A DNA stretch of 64,000 bases from Acetobacteraceae bacterium ESL0709. GTDB taxonomy: Bacteria; Pseudomonadota; Alphaproteobacteria; Acetobacterales; Acetobacteraceae. The stretch lies in the NCBI GenBank assembly GCA_029433415.1, contig JAQTIA010000003.1:62001-126000 (forward strand), given 5' to 3'. A model generated the notes under the pieces. That model searched no databases. It was not told where the DNA came from and saw nothing but the letters and a program-made list of their open reading frames with translations. Shown in pieces: positions 17,560 through 27,247 of the stretch; the first letter of the stretch is position 1; the number at the start of each line of letters is the position of its first letter. The position numbers were made by a program, and so were the translations under genes.

Positions 17560-19155
17560 ATGAATACCATGGTGAGCCATTCCTTTCCTGATTCCGCATT
17601 GCTGAAACTCTGGCCCTTTGAGGAAGCCCGAAAATTAAGCGAACGCGTAAAGGATAAGGATCCGCAAAAACCTGTCCTTCTGGAAACGGGATATGGGCCG
17701 TCAGGTCTGCCCCATATCGGCACATTTGGTGAAGTTGCCCGCACGACGTGGGTGCGTCAGGCTTTCGAGGCCATGACCGGACGGAAGACGCGTCTTCTGG
17801 CTTTTTCCGATGATATGGATGCCCTGCGTAAGGTGCCTACTAACGTGCCTCAGCAGGAAATGTTGCATAAGCATCTTGGGCTGCCTCTCTCGCGTGTGCC
17901 TGATCCTTTTGGCACGCATGAGAGTTTCGCAGCGCATAATAATGCTCTTTTGTGTGAATTTCTTGATAATTTTGGCTTTGATTACGAATTTGCATCAGCC
18001 ACGAAATATTATACGAGCGGTGTGTTTGATGCGGCATTGAAGCGTGTTCTCGAAGTCCATGACAAAATCATTGCGGTTATTGCACCAACTCTGGGTGCGG
18101 AACGCCGTGCGACTTATTCCCCTGTTTTGCCCATTCACCCAGAGACGGGCAGGGTGATGCAGGTGCCTATTCTGGAAGTAAATCCGGAAGCTGGCACTGT
18201 CGTGTGGGAAGATGAAACTGGCCGGCGTTTTGAGACTTCTGTGTATGGTGGCCAGGCCAAGATGCAGTGGAAGGCCGATTGGGCCATGCGCTGGTATGCT
18301 CTGGGCGTTGATTATGAGATGTCAGGCAAGGATCTGATTGACAGCGTCAAGCTTTCTTCAAAGATTTGCCGTCTTCTGGGCAAGGAGCCTCCCCTGACTT
18401 TGACCTATGAGCTTTTTCTGGATGCTCAGGGTCAGAAAATCAGCAAATCCAAAGGTAATGGCTTGTCTGTGGAAGAATGGCTCCGCTACGGCACGACAGA
18501 AAGTCTGGCGCAATATATGTTCCAGCAGCCCAGCCGTGCCAAGCGGCTTTATTTTGACGTTATTCCGCGTGCGACCGATGATTATCTGGCTTTCGTACAG
18601 AAGGCCGAAGGGGAGGAAGGGGCTGATCTCTATAATAATCCAGTCTGGTTTTTGCATAATGGAGCAGTCAGACCACAGGATACGAGCCCGATTTCCTTTA
18701 CGGCCTTGCTGAATCTTGCCAGCGTTGCCAATGCTCATGAGGCAGAGACACTCTGGAAATTCCTGCGTCGTTATGATGCTACCCTTTCCCCGGAAACGCA
18801 TCCCTATCTTGATCGTCTCGTTTCTCATGCCTTGACGTATTTTGATGAACGTGTGCGACCGACGAAACAGTTCCGTGCGCCAACAGAGCAGGAACGGCAG
18901 GCTTTGACGGATTTGGCAGAGGCTCTGGAAAGTCTGTCTGCTGAGGCTACGCCGGACACGGTTCAGAATGTCGTATTTGAGGTAGGAAAGAGATATTTTG
19001 ATAAATCAGAGCTCAGATCCTGGTTTAGGTGCCTGTATGAGGTGCTTCTGGGTCAGAGCGAAGGCCCTCGGTTTGGTATTTTCGCAGCTTTGTTCGGTTT
19101 GCCTGAGACGGTGGCTCTCATCAGGGAAGCTCTGAAGCGGTCTAAGGAAAATTAA
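17560..19155 (+). CDS. lysS: Lysyl-tRNA synthetase, class I
   Basis: 531-residue class I LysRS (archaeal type, also normal in many alphaproteobacteria). It charges tRNA-Lys. The HIGH-like motif is PHIGT in GPSGLPHIGTFGE (about residues 51-55) and the KMSKS-like motif is KISKSKGN (about residues 292-299). Other conserved parts are FSDDMDALRKVP and MSGKDLIDS. It is followed 30 bases later by the MprF homologue, a class of enzymes that uses lysyl-tRNA as substrate, so the pairing is meaningful. A Met-Asn-Thr-Met start offers two ATGs; I keep the first. Confidence 0.95.
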   Translation: MNTMVSHSFPDSALLKLWPFEEARKLSERVKDKDPQKPVLLETGYGPSGLPHIGTFGEVARTTWVRQAFEAMTGRKTRLLAFSDDMDALRKVPTNVPQQEMLHKHLGLPLSRVPDPFGTHESFAAHNNALLCEFLDNFGFDYEFASATKYYTSGVFDAALKRVLEVHDKIIAVIAPTLGAERRATYSPVLPIHPETGRVMQVPILEVNPEAGTVVWEDETGRRFETSVYGGQAKMQWKADWAMRWYALGVDYEMSGKDLIDSVKLSSKICRLLGKEPPLTLTYELFLDAQGQKISKSKGNGLSVEEWLRYGTTESLAQYMFQQPSRAKRLYFDVIPRATDDYLAFVQKAEGEEGADLYNNPVWFLHNGAVRPQDTSPISFTALLNLASVANAHEAETLWKFLRRYDATLSPETHPYLDRLVSHALTYFDERVRPTKQFRAPTEQERQALTDLAEALESLSAEATPDTVQNVVFEVGKRYFDKSELRSWFRCLYEVLLGQSEGPRFGIFAALFGLPETVALIREALKRSKEN

Positions 19156-19185
19156 GGAGAGCCGAAGGATAGATTCCATCTTCCC

Positions 19186-21216
19186 ATGACCAGAGATTAT
19201 CCTTCATGTCAGGGCGTTGAGGAGCGGGGGCAGGCAGAGAAAGGGACATTCTGTTCCAGATATCTGCCTGCCCTTCTGGGGATGGGTCTTCTGATCGCAG
19301 CCATTATTGTTATCTGGCGTCAGTTCAGGCATCTGTCTCTCGGTAGTATTCTTGCCAGCGTGCAGGCCTTGCCAGTTTCGGCCTTATGGTCTGGCGTTGG
19401 CGCAACGATCCTTGCTTATGGGTTTCTGGTCTTTTATGACGGTTTGGCATGTCGTCATGTGAAAGCTGGTCTTTCATGGGGGAAAATCGCTTTTGTTTCT
19501 TTTTGCGCCTATGTTCTGGCTCATAATCTGGGATGCGCGGCGATTTCGGGAACGGCGGTTCGCTACAGGCTCTATCGCAACTGGGGGGTGCCGGGTCGCA
19601 AGATAGCGTCTATAGTCGCCCTCTGTTCCCTGACTTATTTTTTGGGAATGATCGGGCTGGTCGGGCTGATTCTGCTATGGCAGCCTGGTACAATTCCTCT
19701 TCTATCCCATTATGGTCCCTGGTTTCCTCGTATTCTGGGGGCAGGCTGCTTTCTGGCGCTTGGTTTGTACGTACTGGCCGCCTTTAAGAAGAGGGCCATT
19801 TCTTTCCGCCATTACAGGATTGAGGTTCCTGACTGGGATATCGCCTTGGGGCAGATTCTTGTCAGTATGGCTGATATGTCCGCTACGGCCCTGATTGCCT
19901 GGTGTCTGATTGGGCCTCTTCCCAATGAATCGACCCTGACATTTGGTAGTTTTTTGGGAATTTATCTTTTTTCATATACAGCGGGGCTTTTGGCAAATAT
20001 TCCCGGAGGGTTGGGTATCTTTGATGGGGCCATGATGGTGGCCCTTTCTCCTTGGCTCCCTGTTTCGCATATAATGGCGACGCTTCTGATGTTCAGGGTG
20101 CTGTACTATTTGGTGCCGCTCATGTTGGCTGGCGTGTTGTTTGCGGCTCATGAGCTTATGCTTAAGGCACATAGTCTGCGCGATAAAAGTTGGGTGATAG
20201 GGCGTAATGAGCAGAATTTGCGTCAGTCCGAGGCTTATTTTGCCGTCAGGATCGCAGCGGGTGTGCAGCTTCTTCTGGGTATATCGACAATCTGTTATGT
20301 CGTCATGTCGCCTATACCGCCATTCTCTTCTGAATTATATGCCGCTTTTGCGCAGTTTGTAACCTTGTCGCTGGGACTGGCGGGGGTCGTTCTGATAGCG
20401 GCGTCTTTTGGGCTGCTTAACCGTGTGGCTTCTGCATGGCGACTTTCGGTGAGGGTCCTTTGTTCCATAGAGGGTCTTTTGGCTTTACGCCACGCAGGCT
20501 GGGGCACCTATCTTATAGTGTTTTGTGCCCTGCTGGTCCTGCTGCCTTTCCGTCACAGTTATTACAGAAAAGCGACGATCCGCTCTGAACCATTTTCTGC
20601 GGCATTCTGGCTATTCCTGGCCTTGTCTATTGCCAGCCTCGGGGGGATGTGGTGGGTTGATCTCAAACAGCATCTGGGAGCAGTATGGTGGGTTGCGATG
20701 GTGCGGGATTCCTATGGACCTGGCGGACGTTGTTTTATGCTTGGTCTGGCGCTGGGATGTTTTTTGACCTCATGGTGGAGCTTGAGGAGGACTTATCTCC
20801 ATCCCTATTACTGGACCCCTCATCTGGCGGCTGCCTATGCCTGTCTTGACGAACATAAAAGAGCGCGAGATTTTTTCGGGCAATATATGCTTCGTCCAGA
20901 CGGTTTTTTCTATGATGAAAGTAGGCAGGCAGCGATTGCGTTTGTGAGACGTGGCCTCTTCATCCTTGCTTTGGGGGGGCCTGTGGGAAACCCCGAGAAA
21001 ACGCAGGCAGCGGTGTGGCGTCTGCGGGATTATGCCATGCAGGAAGGCTGTTGTCTGGCATTTTTGCAGGAAAGCGAGAGGTGTAGAAAGCTCTATGAGG
21101 CTCTGGGACTCTCGCTATTTTATCTTACATCCGATAGCGTGTTGTTTTGCACAAGTGAGATGTACCAGACGTTAAAGCTTGAATTGAAAGCTGTTCTGTC
21201 GGTCGGAAACAGCTAA
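19186..21216 (+). CDS. mprF: MprF-like membrane protein, lacking the catalytic C-terminal half
   Basis: 676 residues, whereas full MprF proteins are about 840-880. The first ~530 residues hold about 14 hydrophobic segments: a flippase part (AHNLGCAAISGTAVRYRLYRNWG, then ANIPGGLGIFDG) and a second membrane block. The soluble part starts at about residue 540 (HLAAAYACLDEHKRARDFF) and covers only the first GNAT-like domain (FILALGGPVGNPE, LYEALGLSLFYLTSD). The second GNAT domain, which in the family binds aminoacyl-tRNA and transfers lysine or alanine to phosphatidylglycerol, is missing; a gene on the other strand starts seven bases later. Lipid flipping may persist, but synthesis of lysyl-PG is doubtful. 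It sits directly after lysS, probably one operon. Confidence 0.82.
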   Translation: MTRDYPSCQGVEERGQAEKGTFCSRYLPALLGMGLLIAAIIVIWRQFRHLSLGSILASVQALPVSALWSGVGATILAYGFLVFYDGLACRHVKAGLSWGKIAFVSFCAYVLAHNLGCAAISGTAVRYRLYRNWGVPGRKIASIVALCSLTYFLGMIGLVGLILLWQPGTIPLLSHYGPWFPRILGAGCFLALGLYVLAAFKKRAISFRHYRIEVPDWDIALGQILVSMADMSATALIAWCLIGPLPNESTLTFGSFLGIYLFSYTAGLLANIPGGLGIFDGAMMVALSPWLPVSHIMATLLMFRVLYYLVPLMLAGVLFAAHELMLKAHSLRDKSWVIGRNEQNLRQSEAYFAVRIAAGVQLLLGISTICYVVMSPIPPFSSELYAAFAQFVTLSLGLAGVVLIAASFGLLNRVASAWRLSVRVLCSIEGLLALRHAGWGTYLIVFCALLVLLPFRHSYYRKATIRSEPFSAAFWLFLALSIASLGGMWWVDLKQHLGAVWWVAMVRDSYGPGGRCFMLGLALGCFLTSWWSLRRTYLHPYYWTPHLAAAYACLDEHKRARDFFGQYMLRPDGFFYDESRQAAIAFVRRGLFILALGGPVGNPEKTQAAVWRLRDYAMQEGCCLAFLQESERCRKLYEALGLSLFYLTSDSVLFCTSEMYQTLKLELKAVLSVGNS

Positions 21217-21222
21217 AGTGGC

Positions 21223-21768
21223 TCAGGAATGTACCCCGGGAAGGCGTCCATATTCTTCCAGCAGAGTAAATTGGCCGTATGTCTTAAGGTTATGATCTTC
21301 GATAAGGGACAGGTGATCAATCGTAAAGGCAGGAAGTGAAAACAAGGCATGATGGTTGAGCCAGTTTTTGAGGGTGTTTTCATGGCCTGCAGCCATCAGT
21401 CCCAGTTCGATAAAAGGGATAAATCTTTTCCGAGGGGTGGGAAGTCCAGCCCTGTGCAGAGCGAAATTGACCTTCTGGTACAAACTGACCAGCTCTGGAG
21501 AGGCTACAAGAGAAAGTCCCAACCTGTACCCTTCGTCGCATGCCTGAAACGTAATCTGCTTGGTCGAACAGGCAAAAGGAGGCCATCTTAGGCGGGAGAG
21601 TTCATAATCAATTTCCTCCAAGAGGGCGTGATTATCAATATGCCCCAAGCGTCTCAGGACGAGATGGGAGCTGTGACTGTCTTTCCATTGACATTCCATT
21701 GTTTTCAGAGAAGAGAGAAATGGTTCAAGGGAAAGGGGAAAAGGGATTATTACAGCTAGATGACTCAT
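21223..21768 (-). CDS. 2H phosphoesterase-like protein (ThpR/LigT family), degenerate
   Basis: 181 residues with the two-lobed layout of RNA 2',3'-cyclic phosphodiesterases (ThpR). The first HxTx motif appears as SHLVLRRLG, where the His is kept but the Thr is Leu. The second motif, normally PHxTLxR, appears as RKRFIPFIELG, with Phe in place of the His. With one catalytic histidine and both threonines gone, phosphodiesterase activity is unlikely; an RNA-binding role or a decaying gene are the alternatives. It converges with the MprF-like gene, with six bases between the stops. Confidence 0.65.
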   Translation of the reverse strand: MSHLAVIIPFPLSLEPFLSSLKTMECQWKDSHSSHLVLRRLGHIDNHALLEEIDYELSRLRWPPFACSTKQITFQACDEGYRLGLSLVASPELVSLYQKVNFALHRAGLPTPRKRFIPFIELGLMAAGHENTLKNWLNHHALFSLPAFTIDHLSLIEDHNLKTYGQFTLLEEYGRLPGVHS

Positions 21769-21901
21769 ATGTCATATGAGGGTTCTCCGGGAGAAAGGGT
21801 CAAGCCCCGTGCCTTGACATAATCTGGAAAAATCCCACATCGTAACAAAAAGCAAGCCTCGTTTTGAGCTTTGAGACCATGTTTAACGGGTAAGGAGTTA
21901 T

Positions 21902-22669
21902 ATGGCGTTTCAATATGATTACAACGCGTCTGATAGTCGGCAGAATTTTGCGGCCATGGATGCAGGGTTGCGGGCTTATATGCTCCGGGTCTATAACTGG
22001 ATGGCCGTCGCCTTAGTTGTTACAGGGGGCGTTGCTCTAGCGGTTGTCAATACATCGTTACGTGATGTGTTCTTTCACGTTGTTTCCTCCCAGTCTGGCT
22101 GGATGATTGCTCCGACTGTGTTGGGTTACGTTGCTATTTTCGCGCCTCTTCTTTTTGTCATGGTATTATCTTTCGGTGTGAACAGGCTTTCCCGTTCCAC
22201 GGCGCAAATCCTTTTCTTGGCCTTCAGCGCAGTCATGGGCATTAGTATGGCTTCGCTGTTTTTTGCCTATACGGGCACATCTATTGCGCGCACTTTCTTT
22301 ATCACGGCGGCACTTTACGCCTCTGTGTCCCTGTGGGGCTATGTAACAAATCGTTCGCTGACAGGTATGGGTTCTTTCCTTTTTATGGGAATGGTTGGCC
22401 TTCTGATCGCTATGATCGTCAATATGTTCTTCCATAGTGGTATGGTTGATTTGCTGGTTTCATGTGCCGGGGTGCTGATTTTTACAGGCTTTACGGCTTA
22501 TGACACGCAGCGGATCAAGTTCTCCTACCAGCAGCAATATGCTTATGTAGGGCCTGAAATGCTGGCGAAGAACAGTATTTATGATGCGCTTTCAATGTAC
22601 CTTAATTTTGTTAATCTGTTCCAGTTTCTCCTTCAGTTCCTGGGGGTGAGAAACGATAGCCGGAGTTAA
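21902..22669 (+). CDS. Bax inhibitor-1/YccA family membrane protein
   Basis: 255 residues, seven hydrophobic segments, with the family marks AYMLRVYNWMAVAL in the first helix, the GMGSFLFMGMVGLLIAMIVN helix, and the C-terminal FTAYDTQRIK, which contains the pH-sensing Asp of BI-1/YccA proteins. Members are thought to act as calcium leak channels (BsYetJ) or to interact with FtsH (YccA). GGAG lies seven bases before the ATG. A strong terminator follows. Confidence 0.93.
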   Translation: MAFQYDYNASDSRQNFAAMDAGLRAYMLRVYNWMAVALVVTGGVALAVVNTSLRDVFFHVVSSQSGWMIAPTVLGYVAIFAPLLFVMVLSFGVNRLSRSTAQILFLAFSAVMGISMASLFFAYTGTSIARTFFITAALYASVSLWGYVTNRSLTGMGSFLFMGMVGLLIAMIVNMFFHSGMVDLLVSCAGVLIFTGFTAYDTQRIKFSYQQQYAYVGPEMLAKNSIYDALSMYLNFVNLFQFLLQFLGVRNDSRS

Positions 22670-22716
22670 AGAACCTGCCCGTCAGTTAAGGGACGCAAGG
22701 CTTGCAGAACAGGAAG

Positions 22717-22748
22717 GAGACAGAGTCGTTACTCTGTCTCTTTTTTTT
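22717..22748 (+). terminator. Rho-independent terminator
   Basis: Perfect nine-base stem GAGACAGAG (22717-22725) / CTCTGTCTC (22732-22740) with a six-base loop, followed by eight T residues. It ends the BI-1 gene. Confidence 0.92.
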
Positions 22749-22859
22749 GTGCGTCATGCTCCTTTTTGAGCGGGGAATAAGAGTGAATTATCGCGACTAT
22801 TAAAAAATTTTAATCCAAGTTTACTTTTGTGTGAAATGGGATAGAATATGCGGCAGACC

Positions 22860-23139
22860 AATGTTTTCTTTATACGGACCTGACGAGTACTCTTTGTTGG
22901 TGTTCAGTTTTTCCTTGTAAACTATCAAATACAAGTGAAAGACAGAGAAGACGGTCGGGAAATTCTTCCCGATAAGTTGGTAAGAAAAGCGTAGGGGTGG
23001 GAGGTCTCACTTCTACCGTCAGGACAGGAACGAAGGAAGGCAATGAAATGACGACGTTCGTACGTGCTAGGGCAGTCCTGACAGTGTCAAATTGTTATCT
23101 GGCTCTCTCTGGCCAGAACGACAGATAAAGGCAGGATCC
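22860..23139 (+). promoter_or_regulatory. Structured leader of the cyo operon
   Basis: The 470 bases between the BI-1 gene and cyoA hold no full gene. The last ~280 contain a perfect hairpin TCGGGAA-ATTC-TTCCCGA (22955-22972), a GTAG/CTAC-bounded stem around 22991-23016, and GTCAGGAC (23018-23025) complementary to GTCCTGAC (23075-23082). Inside that last stem lie AAGGAAGG (23033-23040) and an ATG (23048) opening a 26-codon frame that ends at 23128, just before the cyoA ribosome-binding site. This suggests a long 5' leader, perhaps with a coupled leader peptide. No known riboswitch class is recognised. Confidence 0.4.
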
Positions 23140-24096
23140 ATGAAAAGACTCTGGCGATTTTTCCCGGCGTTGCCTGCATTGATGCTTTCGGGGTGTACGG
23201 TTGATCTTCTTCAGCCGCGCGGCCCTATTGCGGATGGTAACCGCAACATGATGGTTCTCGAATGGGCCGTCATGATGTGTGTTGTTGTCCCGGTCATCAT
23301 CGCGACAGTGGCGTTTGCTTGGAAATATCGGGCATCAAACAAAAAGGCTGAATATTGGCCGGATTGGGATAACTCCCACAAGATTGAAACTTGTGTGTGG
23401 GCTATTCCTATTGCGATCATTTTCGTATTGAGCTGCATCAGTTTCTGGAGCACTCATTTTTACGACCCCTATAAGCCTTTGACTCAGGAACAGCTTGCTA
23501 AAGAGCAGGCTGAAAATAATAAACCGCTTCGTATTCAGGTCGTTGCACTTGATTGGAAGTGGCTGTTCATTTACCCGGATCTGGGTATCGCAACAGTCAA
23601 CGAACTTGATGTGCCTACAAAGACGGAACTCAGCTTTGTCATTACCTCTGACGCAGCTATGACGTCCTTCTTTATTCCACAGCTTGGTTCCCAGATTTAT
23701 GCGATGGCTGGTATGGAGACGCAGCTGCATCTCCTTGCTCGCGAGGCAGGCACCTATCGTGGTGAAGCTTCTCAGTATACGGGACCCGGTTTCTCTGATC
23801 AGAAGTTCCTGGCGATTGCCATGCCGACTGAGCAGTTCCAGTCCTGGGTTGAAAATGTGAAAAATGGCGGAAGCCGCTTCGCATCCAGTGAACCGCTTAA
23901 TGACTCGACATATGTGAAAGTGTCAGCGCCGCAGATGAAAGCACCTGTGACGTACTTTGCAGATGCGCAGTCTGATCTTTTCGAGCACATTGTTGCAAAA
24001 TACAACAATGGTCACGTGAAGAACCCGGATACTGGCAAGATCATGAATATGCAGGCTGCCTCTGACGGTTCTGCTTCTAACGACACCGGCATGTAA
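23140..24096 (+). CDS. cyoA: Cytochrome bo3-type ubiquinol oxidase, subunit II
   Basis: 318-residue subunit II, a lipoprotein with two transmembrane helices and a periplasmic cupredoxin-like domain. The start ATG at 23140 gives the signal [19 protein letters not shown] with Cys at residue 19 as the lipid anchor; the frame extends 16 codons upstream without a better start. The [26 protein letters not shown] strand and the [17 protein letters not shown] motif are conserved. The CuA-binding residues of cytochrome c oxidases are absent, as expected for a quinol oxidase. First gene of cyoABCD. Confidence 0.96.
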   Translation: MKRLWRFFPALPALMLSGCTVDLLQPRGPIADGNRNMMVLEWAVMMCVVVPVIIATVAFAWKYRASNKKAEYWPDWDNSHKIETCVWAIPIAIIFVLSCISFWSTHFYDPYKPLTQEQLAKEQAENNKPLRIQVVALDWKWLFIYPDLGIATVNELDVPTKTELSFVITSDAAMTSFFIPQLGSQIYAMAGMETQLHLLAREAGTYRGEASQYTGPGFSDQKFLAIAMPTEQFQSWVENVKNGGSRFASSEPLNDSTYVKVSAPQMKAPVTYFADAQSDLFEHIVAKYNNGHVKNPDTGKIMNMQAASDGSASNDTGM

Positions 24097-24110
24097 GGAA
24101 ACACCGAAAG

Positions 24111-26108
24111 ATGCTCGGAAAATTAACCTTATCTGACATCCCGTTTGATGTACCCATTCTTGTGGGGACATTTATCGGCGTGGCAGTCATAGGAATTGCT
24201 GTATTAGCGGCGATTACCTATTTCGGTAAATGGGGATATCTCTGGCGTGAGTGGTTGACGACTGTTGACCATAAAAAGCTCGGCGTTATGTATATCGTAT
24301 TGGCGATTGTCATGCTTGTGCGTGGTCTCGCTGATGCTATCATGATGCGTACGCAGCAGGCACTCGCCTTCAATGGTAACCCTGGCTATTTGCCTCCTCA
24401 TCACTATGACCAGATCTATTCTGCTCACGGCACGATCATGATTTTCTTCATGGCCATGGCGTTCATGACAGGTCTGTTCAACTTTGCGATTCCTCTTCAG
24501 ATTGGTGCGCGTGACGTCGCTTTCCCATTCCTGAACTCCGTGAGCTTCTATATGACATTGTCAGGCGCAATCCTGATCAACCTGTCATTGTTCATCGGTG
24601 AGTTTGCGAATGTGGGCTGGCTCGCCTATCCGCCTGTTTCTGAACTGGCTTTCAACCCTGGTGTCGGTATTGATTACTACATCTGGGCTGTGCAGATATC
24701 AGGTATCGGGACCTTGCTGACGGGCGTGAACTTCTTTACGACCATCGTCAAGCTGCGTGCTCCTGGCATGAAATGGATGGAAATGCCCGTTTTCACATGG
24801 ACGGCTTTTTATTCCATCATCATGATCCTCATTACTTTCCCGGTTCTGACGGTCGCTCTGGCCTGCCTGAGTCTGGATCGTTATCTTGGGATGCACTTCT
24901 TCACCAATGATGGTGGCGGCAGTGTCATGCTCTATCTTAACCTGATCTGGGCATGGGGTCACCCCGAGGTGTATATTCTGGTTCTGCCTGGTTTTGGCGT
25001 GTTCTCCGAGATCGCTGCAGTGTTCTCAGGAAAGCCACTCTTTGGCTACAAGACCATGGTTTACGCTTCAGGCGCGATCTGCTTCCTGGGTTGTGTTGTG
25101 TGGGTCCACCACTTCTTCACAATGGGTGCAGGTGCTGACGTCAATACCTTCTTTGGTATTGCCACGATGCTTATCGCGATCCCAACGGGCGTGAAGATCT
25201 TTAACTGGCTCTTCACCATGTATAAAGGTCGCGTACGTTTCGAAGGTCCGATGAACTGGATCGTGGGCTTTATGATCACCTTCTCAATTGGTGGTATGAC
25301 CGGCGTTATGCTGGCTATGCCGGCTGCTGACTGGGTTCTGCATAACTCCCTCTTCCTGGTGGCTCACTTCCATAACACGATTATCGGTGGTGTGTACTTT
25401 GGTTATGTTGCTGGTCTGTCTTACTGGTTCCCGAAATGTTTTGGCTACAAGCTGAACGAATTTTTTGGAAAATGGGCTTTCCGCTGCTGGTTCGTAGGCT
25501 ATTATGTCACATTCGTTCCGCTTTATATTGCGGGGCTTGAGGGCATGACGCGCCGTCTGAACCATTATGATAACCCAAACTGGTATCCGCTGATGCTGAT
25601 CTCCTGTGTTGGTGCTTTCATCATCATCCTGGGTACACTTTGCATTGTCGCACAGCTGATTTTGGCTGTTGTTGATGCTGTGAAGGGTAAACATGATGCC
25701 AGGGATCTGACAGGTGATAACTGGGGTGACGGTCGTACTCTTGAATGGTCTATCCCTTCACCAGTACCGCACTATAACTTCGCGCGTCTTCCTGTGGTCA
25801 GGGGGCTTGATACCTTCCACATTGAGAAAAAACTGGGTCGTCCGGCACCTGTAGCGCCGCTTGAGCCAATCCATATGCCAAAATACACAGGTGTTGGTGC
25901 GGTTATGGGGCTGTTCACAGTGTTGATGGGATTTGCACTGGTATGGCACATCTGGTGGCTTGCTGGTCTTACCTTCCTGGGTCTTATCCTGTCTGTGGTT
26001 TACCGCAGTGATGATCTGGATGTGGATTTCTATGTTCCTGTTTCAGAGATTCAGGCCAATGAAGATGCGTTTGCAAAGCGGATTGCCGCGGCGCAGGCAG
26101 CAGAATAA
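24111..26108 (+). CDS. cyoB: Cytochrome bo3-type ubiquinol oxidase, subunit I
   Basis: 665-residue catalytic subunit, which oxidises ubiquinol and reduces oxygen while pumping protons. Visible ligands: the low-spin haem His in AHGTIMIFF (about residue 105), the CuB site and cross-linked Tyr in WGHPEVY (about residue 284), HH in WVHHFFT, and the haem ligands in AHFHNT. The D-channel [16 protein letters not shown] segment is also present. In acetic acid bacteria this enzyme is the main terminal oxidase of the periplasmic dehydrogenase chain. Fourteen bases after cyoA. Confidence 0.98.
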   Translation: MLGKLTLSDIPFDVPILVGTFIGVAVIGIAVLAAITYFGKWGYLWREWLTTVDHKKLGVMYIVLAIVMLVRGLADAIMMRTQQALAFNGNPGYLPPHHYDQIYSAHGTIMIFFMAMAFMTGLFNFAIPLQIGARDVAFPFLNSVSFYMTLSGAILINLSLFIGEFANVGWLAYPPVSELAFNPGVGIDYYIWAVQISGIGTLLTGVNFFTTIVKLRAPGMKWMEMPVFTWTAFYSIIMILITFPVLTVALACLSLDRYLGMHFFTNDGGGSVMLYLNLIWAWGHPEVYILVLPGFGVFSEIAAVFSGKPLFGYKTMVYASGAICFLGCVVWVHHFFTMGAGADVNTFFGIATMLIAIPTGVKIFNWLFTMYKGRVRFEGPMNWIVGFMITFSIGGMTGVMLAMPAADWVLHNSLFLVAHFHNTIIGGVYFGYVAGLSYWFPKCFGYKLNEFFGKWAFRCWFVGYYVTFVPLYIAGLEGMTRRLNHYDNPNWYPLMLISCVGAFIIILGTLCIVAQLILAVVDAVKGKHDARDLTGDNWGDGRTLEWSIPSPVPHYNFARLPVVRGLDTFHIEKKLGRPAPVAPLEPIHMPKYTGVGAVMGLFTVLMGFALVWHIWWLAGLTFLGLILSVVYRSDDLDVDFYVPVSEIQANEDAFAKRIAAAQAAE

Positions 26109-26125
26109 GGGGGAGATGAATCAAT

Positions 26126-26737
26126 ATGTCTAGTGACACGACTCACTCACCTGCATCTGGCCATGAAGGGCATGTTGACCATAACGATGTTAAGGTCTTC
26201 GGGTTCTGGGTCTACCTGATGACAGACTGCGTATTGTTTGGCACACTTTTCACGATTTTTGCCGTGATGTGCCATCAATATGCAGGTGGTCCAACAGGTA
26301 AGGAACTTTTCAACATCACAAATGTTGGTGTTGAAACAGCTATCCTGCTGGTGTCTTCAATCACCTACGGGTTTGCGATGATCAATGCTTTCGCACAGCG
26401 CAAATCCGCGGTTCTGACGTGGCTTCTGGTTACGGCTCTTCTGGGTCTTTCCTTCCTCGTTCTTGAGGTGAAGGAATTCGCAGAGTTGATTGGTGACGGC
26501 GCTGGTCCGGATCGTTCTGCGTTCCTGTCCTCGTTCTTTACGCTGGTTGGAACGCACGGTCTTCACGTTACGTTTGGTCTGATCTGGATGACAGTTCTGT
26601 TTTTCCAGATCATGGGCAAACAGGGACTTGGAGAGCGGATGATCGGCAAGCTGACGTGTCTGAGCCTTTTCTGGCACTTCCTTGACATCGTCTGGATCTG
26701 CGTCTTTACCTTCGTTTATCTGGGGAGTGTGATGTAA
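26126..26737 (+). CDS. cyoC: Cytochrome bo3-type ubiquinol oxidase, subunit III
   Basis: 203-residue subunit III with five hydrophobic segments. It starts with a polar His-rich tail and then VFGFWVYLMTDCVLFGTLF, with the conserved LEVKEF glutamate and the TLVGTHGLHVTFGLIWM helix. It stabilises the oxidase core and does not bind redox centres. GGGGGAG precedes the ATG. The stop overlaps the cyoD start by one base. Confidence 0.96.
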   Translation: MSSDTTHSPASGHEGHVDHNDVKVFGFWVYLMTDCVLFGTLFTIFAVMCHQYAGGPTGKELFNITNVGVETAILLVSSITYGFAMINAFAQRKSAVLTWLLVTALLGLSFLVLEVKEFAELIGDGAGPDRSAFLSSFFTLVGTHGLHVTFGLIWMTVLFFQIMGKQGLGERMIGKLTCLSLFWHFLDIVWICVFTFVYLGSVM

Positions 26738-27072
26738 TGAGCCAGAATCATGCAACATCTGCAGCAGGTGAGAGCCATGGCTCTTACGGCTCCTACATCA
26801 CGGGCTTTGTACTGGCAGTTATTCTGACGGTTGCTTCTTTTGCTGTTGTTCTCAGCAAGGCATTGAGCTTCTGGTCAACACTGGTGGTTATTGGCGTCTT
26901 GGCGGCGATTCAGATGGTTGTTCATATGGTGTTCTTCCTCCATATGAATGGCAGTTCAAAACAGCGTTGGATTCTGATGACGTTCCTCGTCACAGCCTTC
27001 TCTGTTTTCACGATCGTTGTCCTCTCACTCTTCGTGTTGTGGGATACGCAGATGCACATGATGTCTCGTTAA
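26737..27072 (+). CDS. cyoD: Cytochrome bo3-type ubiquinol oxidase, subunit IV
   Basis: 111-residue subunit IV with three transmembrane helices, including VVIGVLAAIQMVVHMVFFLHM, the conserved CyoD helix. It assists CuB loading and assembly of subunit I in the family. Overlaps cyoC as TAATG. No cyoE (haem O synthase) follows here; a terminator closes the operon. Confidence 0.95.
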   Translation: MSQNHATSAAGESHGSYGSYITGFVLAVILTVASFAVVLSKALSFWSTLVVIGVLAAIQMVVHMVFFLHMNGSSKQRWILMTFLVTAFSVFTIVVLSLFVLWDTQMHMMSR

Positions 27073-27103
27073 GAGATATCTGAGCAATCTGTTTGCTTTA
27101 GAG

Positions 27104-27137
27104 AAAGGCTGGCGGGTTTTCCCTGCCAGCCTTTTTT
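27104..27137 (+). terminator. Terminator of the cyo operon
   Basis: AAAGGCTGGCGGG pairs with CCCTGCCAGCCTTT around a short T-rich loop, followed by T residues (27132-27137). It lies 32 bases after the cyoD stop. Confidence 0.9.
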
Positions 27138-27186
27138 GCGTCTGGGGAAAGTAAGTTTCACTGTTTTCCACAAGTTTAAAGACAAT

Positions 27187-27221
27187 AAAAAAACCCCGGA
27201 CCTTTTTTAAAGATCCGGGGG
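27187..27221 (-). terminator. Terminator of the ferredoxin gene (minus strand)
   Basis: On the minus strand CCCCGGA (27220-27214) pairs with TCCGGGG (27200-27194) and is followed by seven T residues (27193-27187). It lies 27 bases beyond the ferredoxin stop and faces the cyo terminator. Confidence 0.85.
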
Positions 27222-27247
27222 ACTGCGAAAATTAGTGGAAGAAAGTT

